From NCBI GenBank assembly GCA_004332335.1, contig SISS01000038.1, positions 1 to 64,000 of the forward strand: 64,000 nucleotides of DNA. Direction: 5' to 3'. The position numbers were made by a program, and so were the translations under genes. Positions within the stretch are counted from its first letter, which is position 1. Every line of letters starts with the position of its first letter. The DNA comes from Methanoregulaceae archaeon UXB-2016 (lineage in GTDB: Archaea; Halobacteriota; Methanomicrobia; Methanomicrobiales; Methanospirillaceae). Under the pieces are notes generated by a model. The model did not search any database and was not told where the DNA came from. It saw only the letters and a program-made list of their open reading frames with translations. Shown here one piece after another: positions 1-8,525 of the stretch.

Positions 1-11
1 GTTAATTGATC

Positions 12-176
12 TTAGAAGCGGGGCTGCCGGTGCTTGGGGAGGCAGTCCTGGCAGTAGACCGGGCGACCCTCTGTGGGCTTGAACGGGACTTCGCACTCCT
101 TTCCACAGTCTGAACAGACGACCTTGGTCATCTCACGTGGGCGGTCCGAGCGACCGCCAAAATTCGAGTTGTACAT
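12..176 (-). CDS. CxxC-x17-CxxC zinc-ribbon protein, 54 aa
   Basis: Small protein read from an ATG at 176 to a TAA at 12. Cys21-x2-Cys24 and Cys42-x2-Cys45 are separated by exactly 17 residues, the spacing that defines the small CxxC-x17-CxxC zinc-ribbon family; an additional Cys28 lies between the pairs. The first 15 residues are Gly/Arg/Asn rich. Family members are usually assumed to bind nucleic acid or protein, but no specific role is established, so function is left open. A TATA-like box lies about 36 nt before the ATG, which predicts a very short leader. The gene is convincing because of the exact Cys spacing and the promoter. Confidence 0.75.
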   Translation of the reverse strand: MYNSNFGGRSDRPREMTKVVCSDCGKECEVPFKPTEGRPVYCQDCLPKHRQPRF

Positions 177-206
177 GATGCTTTCCAACAGCTGAAAAAC
201 TGCTGG

Positions 207-216
207 CTTATATAAG
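207..216 (-). promoter_or_regulatory. TATA box for the zinc-ribbon gene
   Basis: The palindromic decamer CTTATATAAG stands in otherwise mixed sequence 31-40 nt upstream of the zinc-ribbon ATG. With archaeal TSS spacing of about 25 nt, transcription would begin roughly 10 nt before the ATG. Confidence 0.5.
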
Positions 217-440
217 GATGCCCCGGTATAAGAACTTCGGCATTATACTCTTCAAGTAATACATCCAACCTGGCTAACTCGACGGTCGTGGTGAGGGGCG
301 GTAAATTGAGCCGATGGGGACGGAGCGGAGGTCGTGTTCCACCGGGACGACTCGACGCCTCCGAACCTCGAGGACGAGGCGGGCATGCCGTCTTCGACCT
401 TAAGAAAAACATATCTCTTCTTATCTTGAATAGTCTCATC

Positions 441-1652
441 ATGAAGCTCATCTATCTCCTTTTCGCCATGGCGCTCATCGTTCCGGTCACAGTGATCGCC
501 ATCTCCTCGGAGAACGCGGGGGCGACCGCGGCTCCTACCGGAGATCTCGCACGGTGCGCGACCTTCGAGAACGGCACACGCTACCAGGCCGGCTCGTACC
601 CCATCGTAGTCCTATCGGGATCATACCGGGAAATGGGGCGGCAGTACGGCGCGCTGATGAAGGGCGAGCTCCAGGCCGAGTACGCGATGCTCATCGCGAA
701 CCTCACCGAGAGGGGCTATTCCCTCGACTCGCTCCGCGAAGATGCGCGGCAGGCGACCGCACTCCAGCCGAAGCGGATGAAGGAGCTCACGGCCGGCATG
801 GCCGACACGACCGGCCTCACCGAGGAGGATGTCGAGATCCTGTATGAGGGTCCCATCTTCTACGTCTCGTATGCCTCCGTACATCCGGGGTGTTCGTTCC
901 TGGCCGCATGGGGGAACTATACCCGTGACGGCTCGGTCGTCCTCTCCCGCAACTACGACCTGCCCGACCTGCTCTCGGTCTTCGACCCGTACTATACCCT
1001 TGCCGTATACAACCCGACCGACGGATCCAACGGGGTCGCGACCTTCGGTCCGGCCGGGACCCGGCCCGAGACCCTGATGAACAGCGCCGGCCTCTTCATC
1101 GCCGACAACAATGCGGCCGATTCGGCCGGTGCGGTCGCGATCGCGGGCCGGCCCGACCTGATCTCGGAGTTCTTCCGCCTGATGCTCGACTACTCCGACA
1201 TGGAAGGGCTCGATGCAGGGATCCAGTCCCTGCGCGCGGATGGGGGTTGGATCGTGAACGCAGCCGGACCGGCCGCAGCGTACTCGTACGAGGAGACGAC
1301 CTACGACATCAAGCGGCGCGAGGGCGACGGGCGCATCGCGGCCGCGAACCACTTCGTCGACCCGTCGTGGCATCTGGCCGCATCCCCGGCTGAGCACTCG
1401 GCCGTACGGTACAGTAACCTCCTCAACCTCACCGAACAACACCGTGGGGCGATCGACGGCGAGGAGATGATCAGGATCCGCGACGTGCTCCTCGGGGATG
1501 GCGGCGCGACCTTCCGCCACGACCTGCTCGGAGGATATCCGTACTCGTCCACCCATCAGATGACCTTTGTTCCTAAGACCCGTACGCTCTGGATGAAGGT
1601 CGTCGACCGGGACTGGCAGAAGGTGGAACTCGGTCTCCTCTTCGCGGCCTGA
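441..1652 (+). CDS. secreted C45-type Ntn (linear amide) hydrolase
   Basis: 403-residue protein resembling the C45 acyltransferase / linear amide C-N hydrolase families. Residues 1-22 form a signal peptide or anchor (Lys2 followed by a long hydrophobic run). Cys151 in HPGCSFLAAWG, followed by RNYD about 20 residues later, matches the self-processing site at which Ntn hydrolases of this type cleave to expose an N-terminal cysteine nucleophile; the first 150 residues would then be the propeptide. The frame is open back to a GTG at 288, but that extension is low complexity and would bury the signal peptide. A TATA-like AACATATCTC at 408-417 lies 29 nt before the ATG. Substrate unknown: a peptide, acyl-amide or bile-salt-like bond is possible. 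Confidence 0.72.
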   Translation: MKLIYLLFAMALIVPVTVIAISSENAGATAAPTGDLARCATFENGTRYQAGSYPIVVLSGSYREMGRQYGALMKGELQAEYAMLIANLTERGYSLDSLREDARQATALQPKRMKELTAGMADTTGLTEEDVEILYEGPIFYVSYASVHPGCSFLAAWGNYTRDGSVVLSRNYDLPDLLSVFDPYYTLAVYNPTDGSNGVATFGPAGTRPETLMNSAGLFIADNNAADSAGAVAIAGRPDLISEFFRLMLDYSDMEGLDAGIQSLRADGGWIVNAAGPAAAYSYEETTYDIKRREGDGRIAAANHFVDPSWHLAASPAEHSAVRYSNLLNLTEQHRGAIDGEEMIRIRDVLLGDGGATFRHDLLGGYPYSSTHQMTFVPKTRTLWMKVVDRDWQKVELGLLFAA

Positions 1653-1923
1653 GAGGCAACGAAGGGGAAAGATCCCCCCCTGCACAGGCCGACTCCGCTC
1701 GGACTAGATCCTCCGGCACGACAACCCCAATATATCCCGACGTATCGATCCTCTTTTCCACGGAGATAGTGGCCATTCTGAGAGCGATGAAGGCGACGCT
1801 CGGGCTCAGCATATTCGCCCCCCTGTTCGGGATGTCGCGGGGGGGCCCGGGCCCTCGTTCCGGGCGGGAGAAATGCCCGGTTAGCGATCCGAACGGTCCC
1901 GGAGACGGAGAGGAGCGGATGAA

Positions 1924-3376
1924 GTGAGTCGAACGGTAGCGCTGGCGATGTTCGCGCTGTTTCTCCTGCTTGCCGGCGCCGGGTGTTCCAGGCCGCCGGT
2001 GATCCGCTCGACGCAGCCCTGGAAGCGCACCGCGGCGGGGTCGTGAACGATACCCTCGTCCTGCTCGGCATCCCCTCTTCGATCGAGATCCCGAGCGGGC
2101 CGGGCCGGGTGCTCCGGACCTATCTCGGCATGGGCGAGCGGCTCGGCTTCAGGGCCGTCGCGATCGACGACCGGATTGGATACATCGAGTACGGTGGCGG
2201 CGAGGAGTACATCGCCGTCCTCGGGCACCTCGATACGGTCCCGGTCGGCGAAGGCTGGACCCGGGAACCCTCAGGCGAGGTCGTGGGCGGCCGGCTCTAC
2301 GGCCGGGGGGCGCTCGACGACAAAGAGCCGATGGTCGCGGCCCTCCACGCGCTCGCGGCACTCCGCGATGCGGAGGTCCCCCTCGAACGAAAGGTCAGGA
2401 TCATCGTCGGAACCGACGAGGAGACCGACGATGCCGCGATCTCCTACTACCGGTCGCGGGGGCCCGACCCGGTCACCGGGTTCTCGCCGGACGGCGACTT
2501 CCCGGTCGTTTACGCCGAGAAGGGGCTGCTCTGGGCCGACTGGCACCGCCCGGCCCGGACATCCGGGGGGCCGGTCGACCTGCTCTCGCTCGAGGGCGGG
2601 ACCGCACCGAACGTGGTGCCCGATCGGGCTGAGGCCGTGCTCGAGGCGGCAGAGCCCGATAGGGTCGCCGCGGCCCTCCGCAGAGCCGGGTGCGGAGCCC
2701 GTGGTCGAGGGGCGGCGGGTCCAGGTCACGGCAACGGGCACGGCCGGGCATGGGAGCGAGCCCGATCTCGGGGTCAGCGCCCTCGTGCGGCTCGCGGCCG
2801 CCCTCGACAGGATCGGGATCGCCGGGGACGGGGGAGGGATCGTCCGATCGCTGAACGCGACCTTCAACCACGCCCCCGACGGAGGAGTCCTCGGGCTTTC
2901 GACGCCGAACGTGAGCGTGAACCTCGGCGTCTGCCGGGTCGGGAACGGGACGGCGCGCCTTCGCCCTCGACGTCCGGTACCCGGCCCGCCTCATGGACGA
3001 GGAGGTCTGGGCGGCCGTGAACCGGACGGCTGAGGCGGGCGGCTGGGAGGCGGTTGCGACCGATCGCCTCTCGCCGCTCGAGGTCGACCCCGACGGCCCG
3101 CTCGTCCGGACCCTGCTCGGGATCTATCAGGCCGAGACCGGGGACCGGGACGCCGCCCCACGGTCGGTCGGGTACACGACCTACGCGAAGTCGCTCCCGA
3201 ACACGGTCGCGTTCGGGCCGCTGATGCCCAATGCGCCGGATCCGTCGCACGAGCCGGACGAGTCCGTCGGAGTCGAGGACCTCGCGTTCCAGGCCAGGTG
3301 CTACGCCCGGGCGATCCGGGCGCTCGCCGAGGAGGAGGCCGGCCCACTCACGCCGGCCGGGCCTCCCGAAGCGTGA
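1924..3376 (+). pseudogene. M20 (Sapep/PepV-like) dipeptidase lipoprotein, three frameshifts
   Basis: Metal-dependent M20 dipeptidase broken into four reading segments. A GTG at 1924 opens a lipoprotein signal peptide ending LAGAGC. Adding one G near 1998 joins it to the main domain, which carries HLDTVP (metal His and catalytic Asp), GALDDKEP, the DEETDD glutamates and SPDGDFPVVYAEKG, typical of Sapep/PepV. The frame changes again near 2693 (ALRRAG to AEPVVEG) and near 2957 (GNGTAR to FALDVRYPARL), then runs through HEPDES to a TGA at 3376. Either a decaying gene or three assembly indels; the intact motifs and nearby indels in housekeeping genes favour the latter. The anchored enzyme would trim peptides outside the cell. 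The 3' end overlaps the convergent gene by 29 bp. Confidence 0.7.
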
Positions 3377-4595
3377 TCGGGCCGGCCCGCTCGCGAATCA
3401 GCCTGCAGATGAGTGAGAGCGGGACCGGGACATATCCGGCCGTCTCGACCGAGACGTTGACCCGTCGGCGGAGCGGGTCGAAGAACGGGTACCGGACGAG
3501 GTCGGCGTCGTGGAGGTGGCCGTGGATCACCCATCCATCGAAGCCCGGCGGGACGTCGGCCGGATCGTGGAGCGCCAGGAACCGCTGTCCGCCGGCCTCA
3601 AGCGTGACCGACGGTACGAGCCCGGGGAGAGCCGGGTCGTGGTTGCCCGCGACGAGCTCGAGCCGGCCCGAGAGGCGGCAGGCGGCCGCCCGGTAGGTCT
3701 CGGGGTCGGACGGGGCGCAGAGGTCGCCAAGCACGAGGGCCCGGTCGTCCGGCCGAACCGCATGGTGCCAGTTCTGGAGCAGAACCCGGTCCTGCTCCTC
3801 GATGTCCGCTCCGAGAAAGGGGCGGGCGCAGTAGAGGGCGATCTCAGGGTGACCGAGGTGGAGGTCGGCGAGGAACCAGGTCTCGCCGGGCGGACCTCCG
3901 GCCGGCCCTGCGAGTTCGTACCCCCGCGCCAGGCGGTAGGCCCGGAGCGATTCGGCCCGGATCGGCCTGTCGCGGAGCTCGGCCGCTTTGAGCCAGCGAC
4001 GGGGTCCGAGGTCGAGACCGGCCGTCGGCCGATCCCCGAGCAGGACCAGGAGCCGGGTCGCGTCGAGCGGCCGGCGAATCTGGGGAAGGGGTGCGGCCGG
4101 TGCGGGCGCCCGGAAGAGCCGGAGGAGGTGGTGGTACCAGGGGGGGCGGATGAGGCCGCGTGCGCTCGCCGCCATCACGAACTCGGCATTGCCTTGAATC
4201 CGGACTGCCGGGACGAGGAATCGCTCGCCCTGGAGTTCCTCGGTATCGGCGATCTCGCGCAGGGCGCGGTTGATCGAGGCGGCCATTGCTCCGAGTTCTC
4301 GGATCGGCCGGACGTCGACTCCGATCGTTCCGCCCGTGCCCGACGGGCGTGCCGTATACCCGTCCAGGTCGCACGCGAGGTAGGGCACCTCCGGGACCGC
4401 GGCCTCGACCGCGGCCCGAACCGCCGCGAGCCCGGACCCGTCTGCAAGCCTGAACGGCCCCGCGATCGGTATAACCGGGTCGAGCGGGGGCAGACCGAAC
4501 GCATCGGCGACGCGCCGAAGCTGCTGCCGGAGCGCCCAGGTGGCGACCCCGGTATCGAGCGCGATCGTGACCGGGGGGAGAGGGGTGCGGCTCAT
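3348..4595 (-). CDS. metallophosphoesterase with N-terminal 2'-5' RNA ligase-like region
   Basis: 415-residue two-part protein. The C-terminal half (about 245-390) is a calcineurin-like metallophosphoesterase: WFLADLHLGH, VLGDL, VAGNHD and HGHLHD supply the metal-binding Asp, His and Asn residues in order. The N-terminal about 200 residues have the length and beta-rich spacing of 2H phosphoesterases (2'-5' RNA ligase, LigT-like), but I see no clear pair of HxT/S motifs, so that domain may be inactive or wrongly assigned. It begins at an ATG overlapping the stop of the upstream ThDP gene (ATGA), so the two are probably co-transcribed. A nucleic-acid or cyclic-nucleotide phosphodiesterase role is an inference from the C-terminal domain. 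Confidence 0.65.
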   Translation of the reverse strand: MSRTPLPPVTIALDTGVATWALRQQLRRVADAFGLPPLDPVIPIAGPFRLADGSGLAAVRAAVEAAVPEVPYLACDLDGYTARPSGTGGTIGVDVRPIRELGAMAASINRALREIADTEELQGERFLVPAVRIQGNAEFVMAASARGLIRPPWYHHLLRLFRAPAPAAPLPQIRRPLDATRLLVLLGDRPTAGLDLGPRRWLKAAELRDRPIRAESLRAYRLARGYELAGPAGGPPGETWFLADLHLGHPEIALYCARPFLGADIEEQDRVLLQNWHHAVRPDDRALVLGDLCAPSDPETYRAAACRLSGRLELVAGNHDPALPGLVPSVTLEAGGQRFLALHDPADVPPGFDGWVIHGHLHDADLVRYPFFDPLRRRVNVSVETAGYVPVPLSLICRLIRERAGPITLREARPA

Positions 4596-5752
4596 GGAGG
4601 GGTGTACCGGGCCACCACGATGGAGAGACCGTCGCGGGCGCCAGCCTCATCCAGGGCTCCGGCACAGGCGTTCGGATCGAGCGGGTCGTCGAGCGGGACA
4701 ACTGCATCCGGGTACCCGGCGAGGACGCGGTCGAGCAGCCCCGACGGGACCGGTTGCCCGCCCGTGGTCTCGGCCTGCCCGTTCGCGAGCAGGATAACCC
4801 GGAGCGGGATGTTGCGGGCGGCCGCCGCGATGAGGCCGAGGTGGCCGGCGGCGACGAACGAGAAGTCGCCGGTCACGGCCCAGGCATCGGTCCGGCCGGC
4901 CAGGCGGGCGCCGAGGGCGAGGGGGACGGCGCCGCCCATGTAGCTCACGACGTCGATCGCGTCGTACGGCGGAAACCCGAAGCAGCTCGAGATGCCGATG
5001 TCCCCTGCGACGAACGAGGGCCGGCGCACGACCAAGGCGTCGAAGAGCGGCATGTACTGTGCGACGGCGCGGCGCCATCGAGCCGGCACGTCTTCGGGCA
5101 GCCTCGGCAGTGGCGGGGGCGTCGGCGGATCGTTGCCGATCAATCGTGCCGAGAGGGCCGCGCGCTGGTGGCGGATCAGTGCCGGCACGAGCAGGTGCCG
5201 TGCCGGATCCCGCCGGTACAGCGGGGGCGGAGGCAGAACCGAGTCGGTCGCCGCGGCCGGGACGGACGCATCGGCGCCGTCGATGATGAGGGCGACAGGC
5301 AGACCCAGGGCCTCGGACCTGGCCGTGAGATCCCGGAGATCGCGGCCTATCGTCTCGGGGCCCGAGCGCATCCAGGCGAGTTCGAGCGCGCCGAGTATGG
5401 GGCCGGCCGCGATGACACTGTCCGACTGGATCCCGGCCGGGTCGTCGACGACGACGAGTATGAGGGCGGCGGTCGTACCGCAGAAGAGCGCATCCGAGAC
5501 CGCGTTCGCGGCCTTGAGAAGGCCGTGGGTCTTCATCACGACGGCCGATCGAGCACCCGCAATCGCGGCTCCGTGGGCGCATCCGACCGCGACCTCTTCG
5601 TGGAACGACGGCGGGGCCGGACGGCCCGAGATCGCCGTGTACGCCTCCGCACAGCCCGTGACGCCCAGGCCGGGCACCCAGGTCACGACGCCTGTGCCCA
5701 GGTCGTGGAGGGACCGTCCCACCACCTGCTCCAGGGTCCCGGTCCCCTTCAT
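4592..5752 (-). CDS. IorA-like thiamine diphosphate-dependent enzyme
   Basis: 386-residue ThDP enzyme organised like the alpha subunit of indolepyruvate ferredoxin oxidoreductase. The N-terminal pyrimidine-binding domain contains the HEEVAVGCAHGAAIAGARS stretch (the family's E-K-x-A region) and VVVDDPAG. The C-terminal domain begins GDIGISSCFGFPPYDAIDV and has the cofactor-binding GDFSFVAAGHLGL...LLANGQAETTGGQ segment. IorA normally ends in a two-cluster ferredoxin domain; that is missing here and no iorB is adjacent, so electron transfer or even the reaction (oxidative or plain decarboxylation of a 2-keto acid) is uncertain. Start: ATG at 5752, six bases after an alternative GTG at 5758. Couples by ATGA overlap to the metallophosphoesterase gene. 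Confidence 0.68.
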   Translation of the reverse strand: MKGTGTLEQVVGRSLHDLGTGVVTWVPGLGVTGCAEAYTAISGRPAPPSFHEEVAVGCAHGAAIAGARSAVVMKTHGLLKAANAVSDALFCGTTAALILVVVDDPAGIQSDSVIAAGPILGALELAWMRSGPETIGRDLRDLTARSEALGLPVALIIDGADASVPAAATDSVLPPPPLYRRDPARHLLVPALIRHQRAALSARLIGNDPPTPPPLPRLPEDVPARWRRAVAQYMPLFDALVVRRPSFVAGDIGISSCFGFPPYDAIDVVSYMGGAVPLALGARLAGRTDAWAVTGDFSFVAAGHLGLIAAAARNIPLRVILLANGQAETTGGQPVPSGLLDRVLAGYPDAVVPLDDPLDPNACAGALDEAGARDGLSIVVARYTPP

Positions 5753-5797
5753 TGACACCAGTTTTTCATTGTGGTCCGTCCAATATCAAACGCACCT

Positions 5798-6408
5798 ATG
5801 GCCCTTCTCGAGTCGCTCCTGCTCGGGTTCGGCGTCGGGCTCTCGGGTCCGCTCGCCCCCGGCCCGACGCTGCTCGCCACGATCTCGGGCGAGGTCCGGC
5901 ACGGCCCGCTCGTGGGCGGACGCGTGGCCGCGGGCCACCTGCTCGTCGAGGGCTTGCTGGCAGGGGCCCTCGTGCTCGGGCTCGCGCCCGTCGTCCTCTC
6001 GCAGCGGACGGCGATCGCCGTCATCGGAGGGTGGCCCTGATCGGATTCGGCGCACTGACGGTTGACGGGGCACGTACGGCGACCCTCTCGCCCCCCATGG
6101 GCCCCGCCGAGCGGGCCGGCACGTTCCTCGCCGGGGTGCTCACCTCGATTGCCAACCCCTACTTCTGGCTCTGGTGGGCCACCATCGGCGGGGCCCTGCT
6201 CGCCTCGGCCCTCACGTCCGGGTTCGGAGAGGGGATCTCGTTCCTGGCCGGCCATGGAATGGCCGACCTGAGCTGGCTCCTGCTCGTCGGTGCCGGAATC
6301 GCGCGGGGCCGGGCCTTTCTGCCCGACCGGGTCTATCAGGGGGTCCTTGCCCTCTGCGGCGTTGCCCTCGTCCTGCTCGGCGCGGGGTATCTGGCCTCGG
6401 CTTTCTGA
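5798..6408 (+). CDS. LysE/RhtB-type exporter, frameshifted in this assembly
   Basis: Membrane transporter of the LysE/RhtB/TerC-like exporter superfamily, about 203 residues once one base is restored. The first segment (ATG 5798) has the family's N-terminal GFGVGLSGPLAPGPTLLATI and ends in IAVIGG; the second, in the next frame, begins VALIGFGALTV and carries SIANPYFWLWWATIGG and three further hydrophobic helices. Inserting one G in the GGG run near 6030 yields IGGVALIGFGAL, a continuous transmembrane helix. Export of amino acids or related small solutes is the family role; the substrate here is unknown. It diverges from the IorA-like gene and its 3' end overlaps the convergent HEAT-repeat gene by 73 bp. 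Confidence 0.68.
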
Positions 6409-6800
6409 AAAATGGATGCCGCGGACCCGGGCCCTGATCCGGGCCCGTACATCCGGGTCTTGATCATCTCTTCGGCGTCCCGGATCAGCTCCTGCAATCC
6501 CTCGTCGACCTCGCGGTACCGCTGGCGGAGGGGCTGGAGCGCCCGCGGATCGCCGATGGTGCCGAGGGCCCAGATCGCCTTGCGCTGGACCCGCCAGTCC
6601 TCGTCGTACAGCGCCTCTGAGAGGGCCTCGAGCGCGACCGGGTTCTGAATTCGCCCGAAGGCCTGGGCGGCCTTCCAGCGATTGCCGGGGCTCTGGCCCG
6701 CACGGAGCCCGATCAGGTAGTCGATCCGCTCGGCGCTGTCACGGCTCTCTCGAGTTGGGCGGAGGACCTTGGGGGAGATGTCGGTCGGATCGGATAGCAT
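6336..6800 (-). CDS. HEAT-repeat (PBS lyase-like) protein
   Basis: 154-residue soluble protein. Residues about 38-95 form two HEAT-like units: NRWKAAQAFGRIQNPVALEA and DWRVQRKAIWALGTIGDPRA, with the (R/W)xxAxxALGxIxxPxAxxxL pattern typical of PBS-lyase HEAT repeats, followed by a helical segment (LRQRYREVDEGLQELIRDAEE). Such short proteins act as protein-protein adaptors; no partner is evident. The C-terminal 20 residues are Arg/Pro rich and lie over the end of the exporter gene on the other strand, so the true stop may be earlier if an indel is present. Monocistronic; a weak AT-rich region near 6850 could be its promoter. Confidence 0.6.
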   Translation of the reverse strand: MLSDPTDISPKVLRPTRESRDSAERIDYLIGLRAGQSPGNRWKAAQAFGRIQNPVALEALSEALYDEDWRVQRKAIWALGTIGDPRALQPLRQRYREVDEGLQELIRDAEEMIKTRMYGPGSGPGSAASIFQKAEARYPAPSRTRATPQRARTP

Positions 6801-7031
6801 TGCCTGGTGCTCCTGGCCCGTATCGGGCCGCGCCGTCGGAAGCAGGCGTCCGTATTAATTATTCCGATGAGCCGCGATAAAGATGGCAGTATATGGCTCA
6901 ATTCGGCCTGAAATTGGCTGCAGGGGCCAGGATCCGGAGACATGCCTTCGCGGACGCCATGACCGCTCGCATGGGAGCGGAGCCTGCATTCCTGCCACAG
7001 CCCTGTCCGGAGAGCCTTCCCGCTGCCGGGG

Positions 7032-7733
7032 TCAGCGTGCGGCCGGGGAGGCGAGCTCCGTGCATGCCGAGGGGTCGTGCCACCGTGCCGTGACCTCGCG
7101 CCCCTCGAGGAACGGGATACCGTGCGCCTCGCCGTAGGCCTCGGCATCGGCCTTCTTGAGCGCGAGGCCGGTCGCGTCGTCGAGCATCTCGCAGACCACG
7201 ATCGCGGGGGTGATGCCGGCCATCGCGGCGAGCACGAGCGAGAGCTCGGTCTGGCCGCAGCGGCGCGAGAGCAGCCCCTCGGCCCCTCGGAGGAGCGCGA
7301 CATGCCCCGGCACGCGGAACTCGTCGAAGAACCGGGTCTCCTCGCCCGCGAGCGCACGCTGCACCTGCCCGGCGATCGCATTGATGGTGGTCGCCCGGTC
7401 GTTGTCCGTGATCCCCGTGAAGGTCGAGGCATGGTTGACCCAGAGCGAGAACGAGGAGCGGTTCTTCCGGTCGTACGGGATCACGTGGTCCTGTACACCG
7501 ATATGGGCCGCCTCGAGAACGTCGTGGGCGAAGGGGAGGCCGATCCGTTCGGCTGCCTCGTGGGCGACGGCGCAGCAGATCAGGCCGCCCCCGTCCTTGC
7601 GCATCTGCCGGATGTGCGCGGGCGTCACCGCATCGGCGCGGATTGCAAAGTCGGTCTCCCGTTCACGGTTGTCGAAGTCGTAAAGCAGGATGAAACGCCC
7701 ATCCCGCAGCGCGCTGAGCGCCTGGTCAATCAT
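7032..7733 (-). CDS. ribB: 3,4-dihydroxy-2-butanone 4-phosphate synthase
   Basis: 233-residue RibB converts ribulose 5-phosphate to 3,4-dihydroxy-2-butanone 4-phosphate plus formate, the four-carbon precursor of riboflavin (and thus FMN, FAD and the F420 chromophore pathway's flavin relatives). Diagnostic segments in order: ILLYDFDNRERETDFAI (acidic metal/substrate loop), NRSSFSLWVNHASTFTGITD, DEFRVPGHVALLRGAEGLL and the RxGHTE equivalent RRCGQTELSLVLA. The canonical GHTE reads CGQTE here; the Thr-Glu pair is retained. The start overlaps the end of ribK by 8 bp, so the two form a ribK-ribB operon. Confidence 0.93.
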   Translation of the reverse strand: MIDQALSALRDGRFILLYDFDNRERETDFAIRADAVTPAHIRQMRKDGGGLICCAVAHEAAERIGLPFAHDVLEAAHIGVQDHVIPYDRKNRSSFSLWVNHASTFTGITDNDRATTINAIAGQVQRALAGEETRFFDEFRVPGHVALLRGAEGLLSRRCGQTELSLVLAAMAGITPAIVVCEMLDDATGLALKKADAEAYGEAHGIPFLEGREVTARWHDPSACTELASPAAR

Positions 7734-8415
7734 GATCTACCTCATCTCTCTCCGGCACCTCGACCGCCACGCGGTCCATGTCTGAGAGCCCGAGGGTCTC
7801 GCGGAGCGGCACTCCGGCGATCACCTCGATGATGTCTTCGGGATAATGTGTCCGGCCGGGCACCACGATGGCGCACCGGTAGCCCCCGATCAGACAGGGG
7901 AGGGCCCGCGCATCGCCAAAGGTCCGGTCCTCGGCCACGAAGCCGTGGATGGGAATCCAGTCGAGGGCATCGAGCCGCTTCCGCACGGGCAGGCTCGCAC
8001 CGTCGAGCCGGACGTTCAGCGTCCCCGGGAACGGATCCTCGCCGAGCACCTCGGCAAACTGCGCGCGGTAGGGAGGCAGCGCCATGTAGTACCGCCCCTC
8101 GCCCACGCCGCTCACGATGTGACCAGTCATCACGAACCCTGGCGATGCGCCTCCGAAGAGCCGGCAGTAATCCGAGTACTCCCGGTGCAGGGCCTCCTCG
8201 CCTGTGCGCGTGACCGCGACGTACTGGCCGGCCGGGCGTACCGAACGGGTCACGAACAGGGCCGATTCGAGCGACTTGAGCCGGCGCGCCGCCGTCTGGG
8301 AGCTTGCTCCGAGAGCCGTGGCGAGCGACTGGCTCGAGACGTGGACCGGCCCCCGGCAGCCGCCGAGGAGCGCGATCGCCTTCAGACATGCCAGGTCTCC
8401 GGCCTCGATCGTCAC
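7726..8415 (-). CDS. ribK: CTP-dependent riboflavin kinase with N-terminal winged-helix domain
   Basis: Archaeal RibK phosphorylates riboflavin to FMN using CTP. Residues 1-80 form a winged helix (HVSSQSLATALGASSQTAAR recognition region) and the rest is the kinase barrel: GMxxGHIVSGVGEGRYY-like segment, FPGTLNV (substrate loop), and PCLIGGYRCAIVVPGRTHYPEDIIEVI. The fusion is standard and suggests autoregulation of riboflavin genes. I chose the GTG at 8415 over the TTG at 8424 because a TATA box (CATAAATATC, 8438-8447) places the TSS near 8416, giving a leaderless mRNA. First gene of ribK-ribB. Confidence 0.9.
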   Translation of the reverse strand: MTIEAGDLACLKAIALLGGCRGPVHVSSQSLATALGASSQTAARRLKSLESALFVTRSVRPAGQYVAVTRTGEEALHREYSDYCRLFGGASPGFVMTGHIVSGVGEGRYYMALPPYRAQFAEVLGEDPFPGTLNVRLDGASLPVRKRLDALDWIPIHGFVAEDRTFGDARALPCLIGGYRCAIVVPGRTHYPEDIIEVIAGVPLRETLGLSDMDRVAVEVPERDEVDHD

Positions 8416-8437
8416 AGATACCAATTTTGAGACGCTT

Positions 8438-8447
8438 GATATTTATG
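8438..8447 (-). promoter_or_regulatory. TATA box of ribK-ribB
   Basis: On the minus strand this reads CATAAATATC. Its centre is 27 nt from the GTG at 8415, so the transcript would start at or one base before the start codon. Confidence 0.5.
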
Positions 8448-8490
8448 GGTTGTGCAGCCCCGACTTCGTGAACTGTCGAACTCAGCTTCG

Positions 8491-8503
8491 TTAATTATTT
8501 AAC
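8491..8503 (+). promoter_or_regulatory. TATA box of the regulator-mvaS operon
   Basis: TTAATTATTTAAC is the only strongly AT-rich stretch in the intergenic region and is centred about 29 nt before the ATG at 8526. The mRNA would be leaderless or nearly so. It diverges from the ribK promoter 50 bp away. Confidence 0.45.
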
Positions 8504-8525
8504 CATCCGGACCGACCTGATCAGT

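Noticed and set aside
128-451. 107-codon minus-strand frame near the left end
   Set aside because: Overlaps the zinc-ribbon promoter and the start of the C45 gene; low-complexity Arg/Pro sequence.
8416-8525. FMN riboswitch upstream of ribK
   Set aside because: The TATA box leaves no leader for an aptamer, and no conserved FMN-aptamer arrangement is seen.
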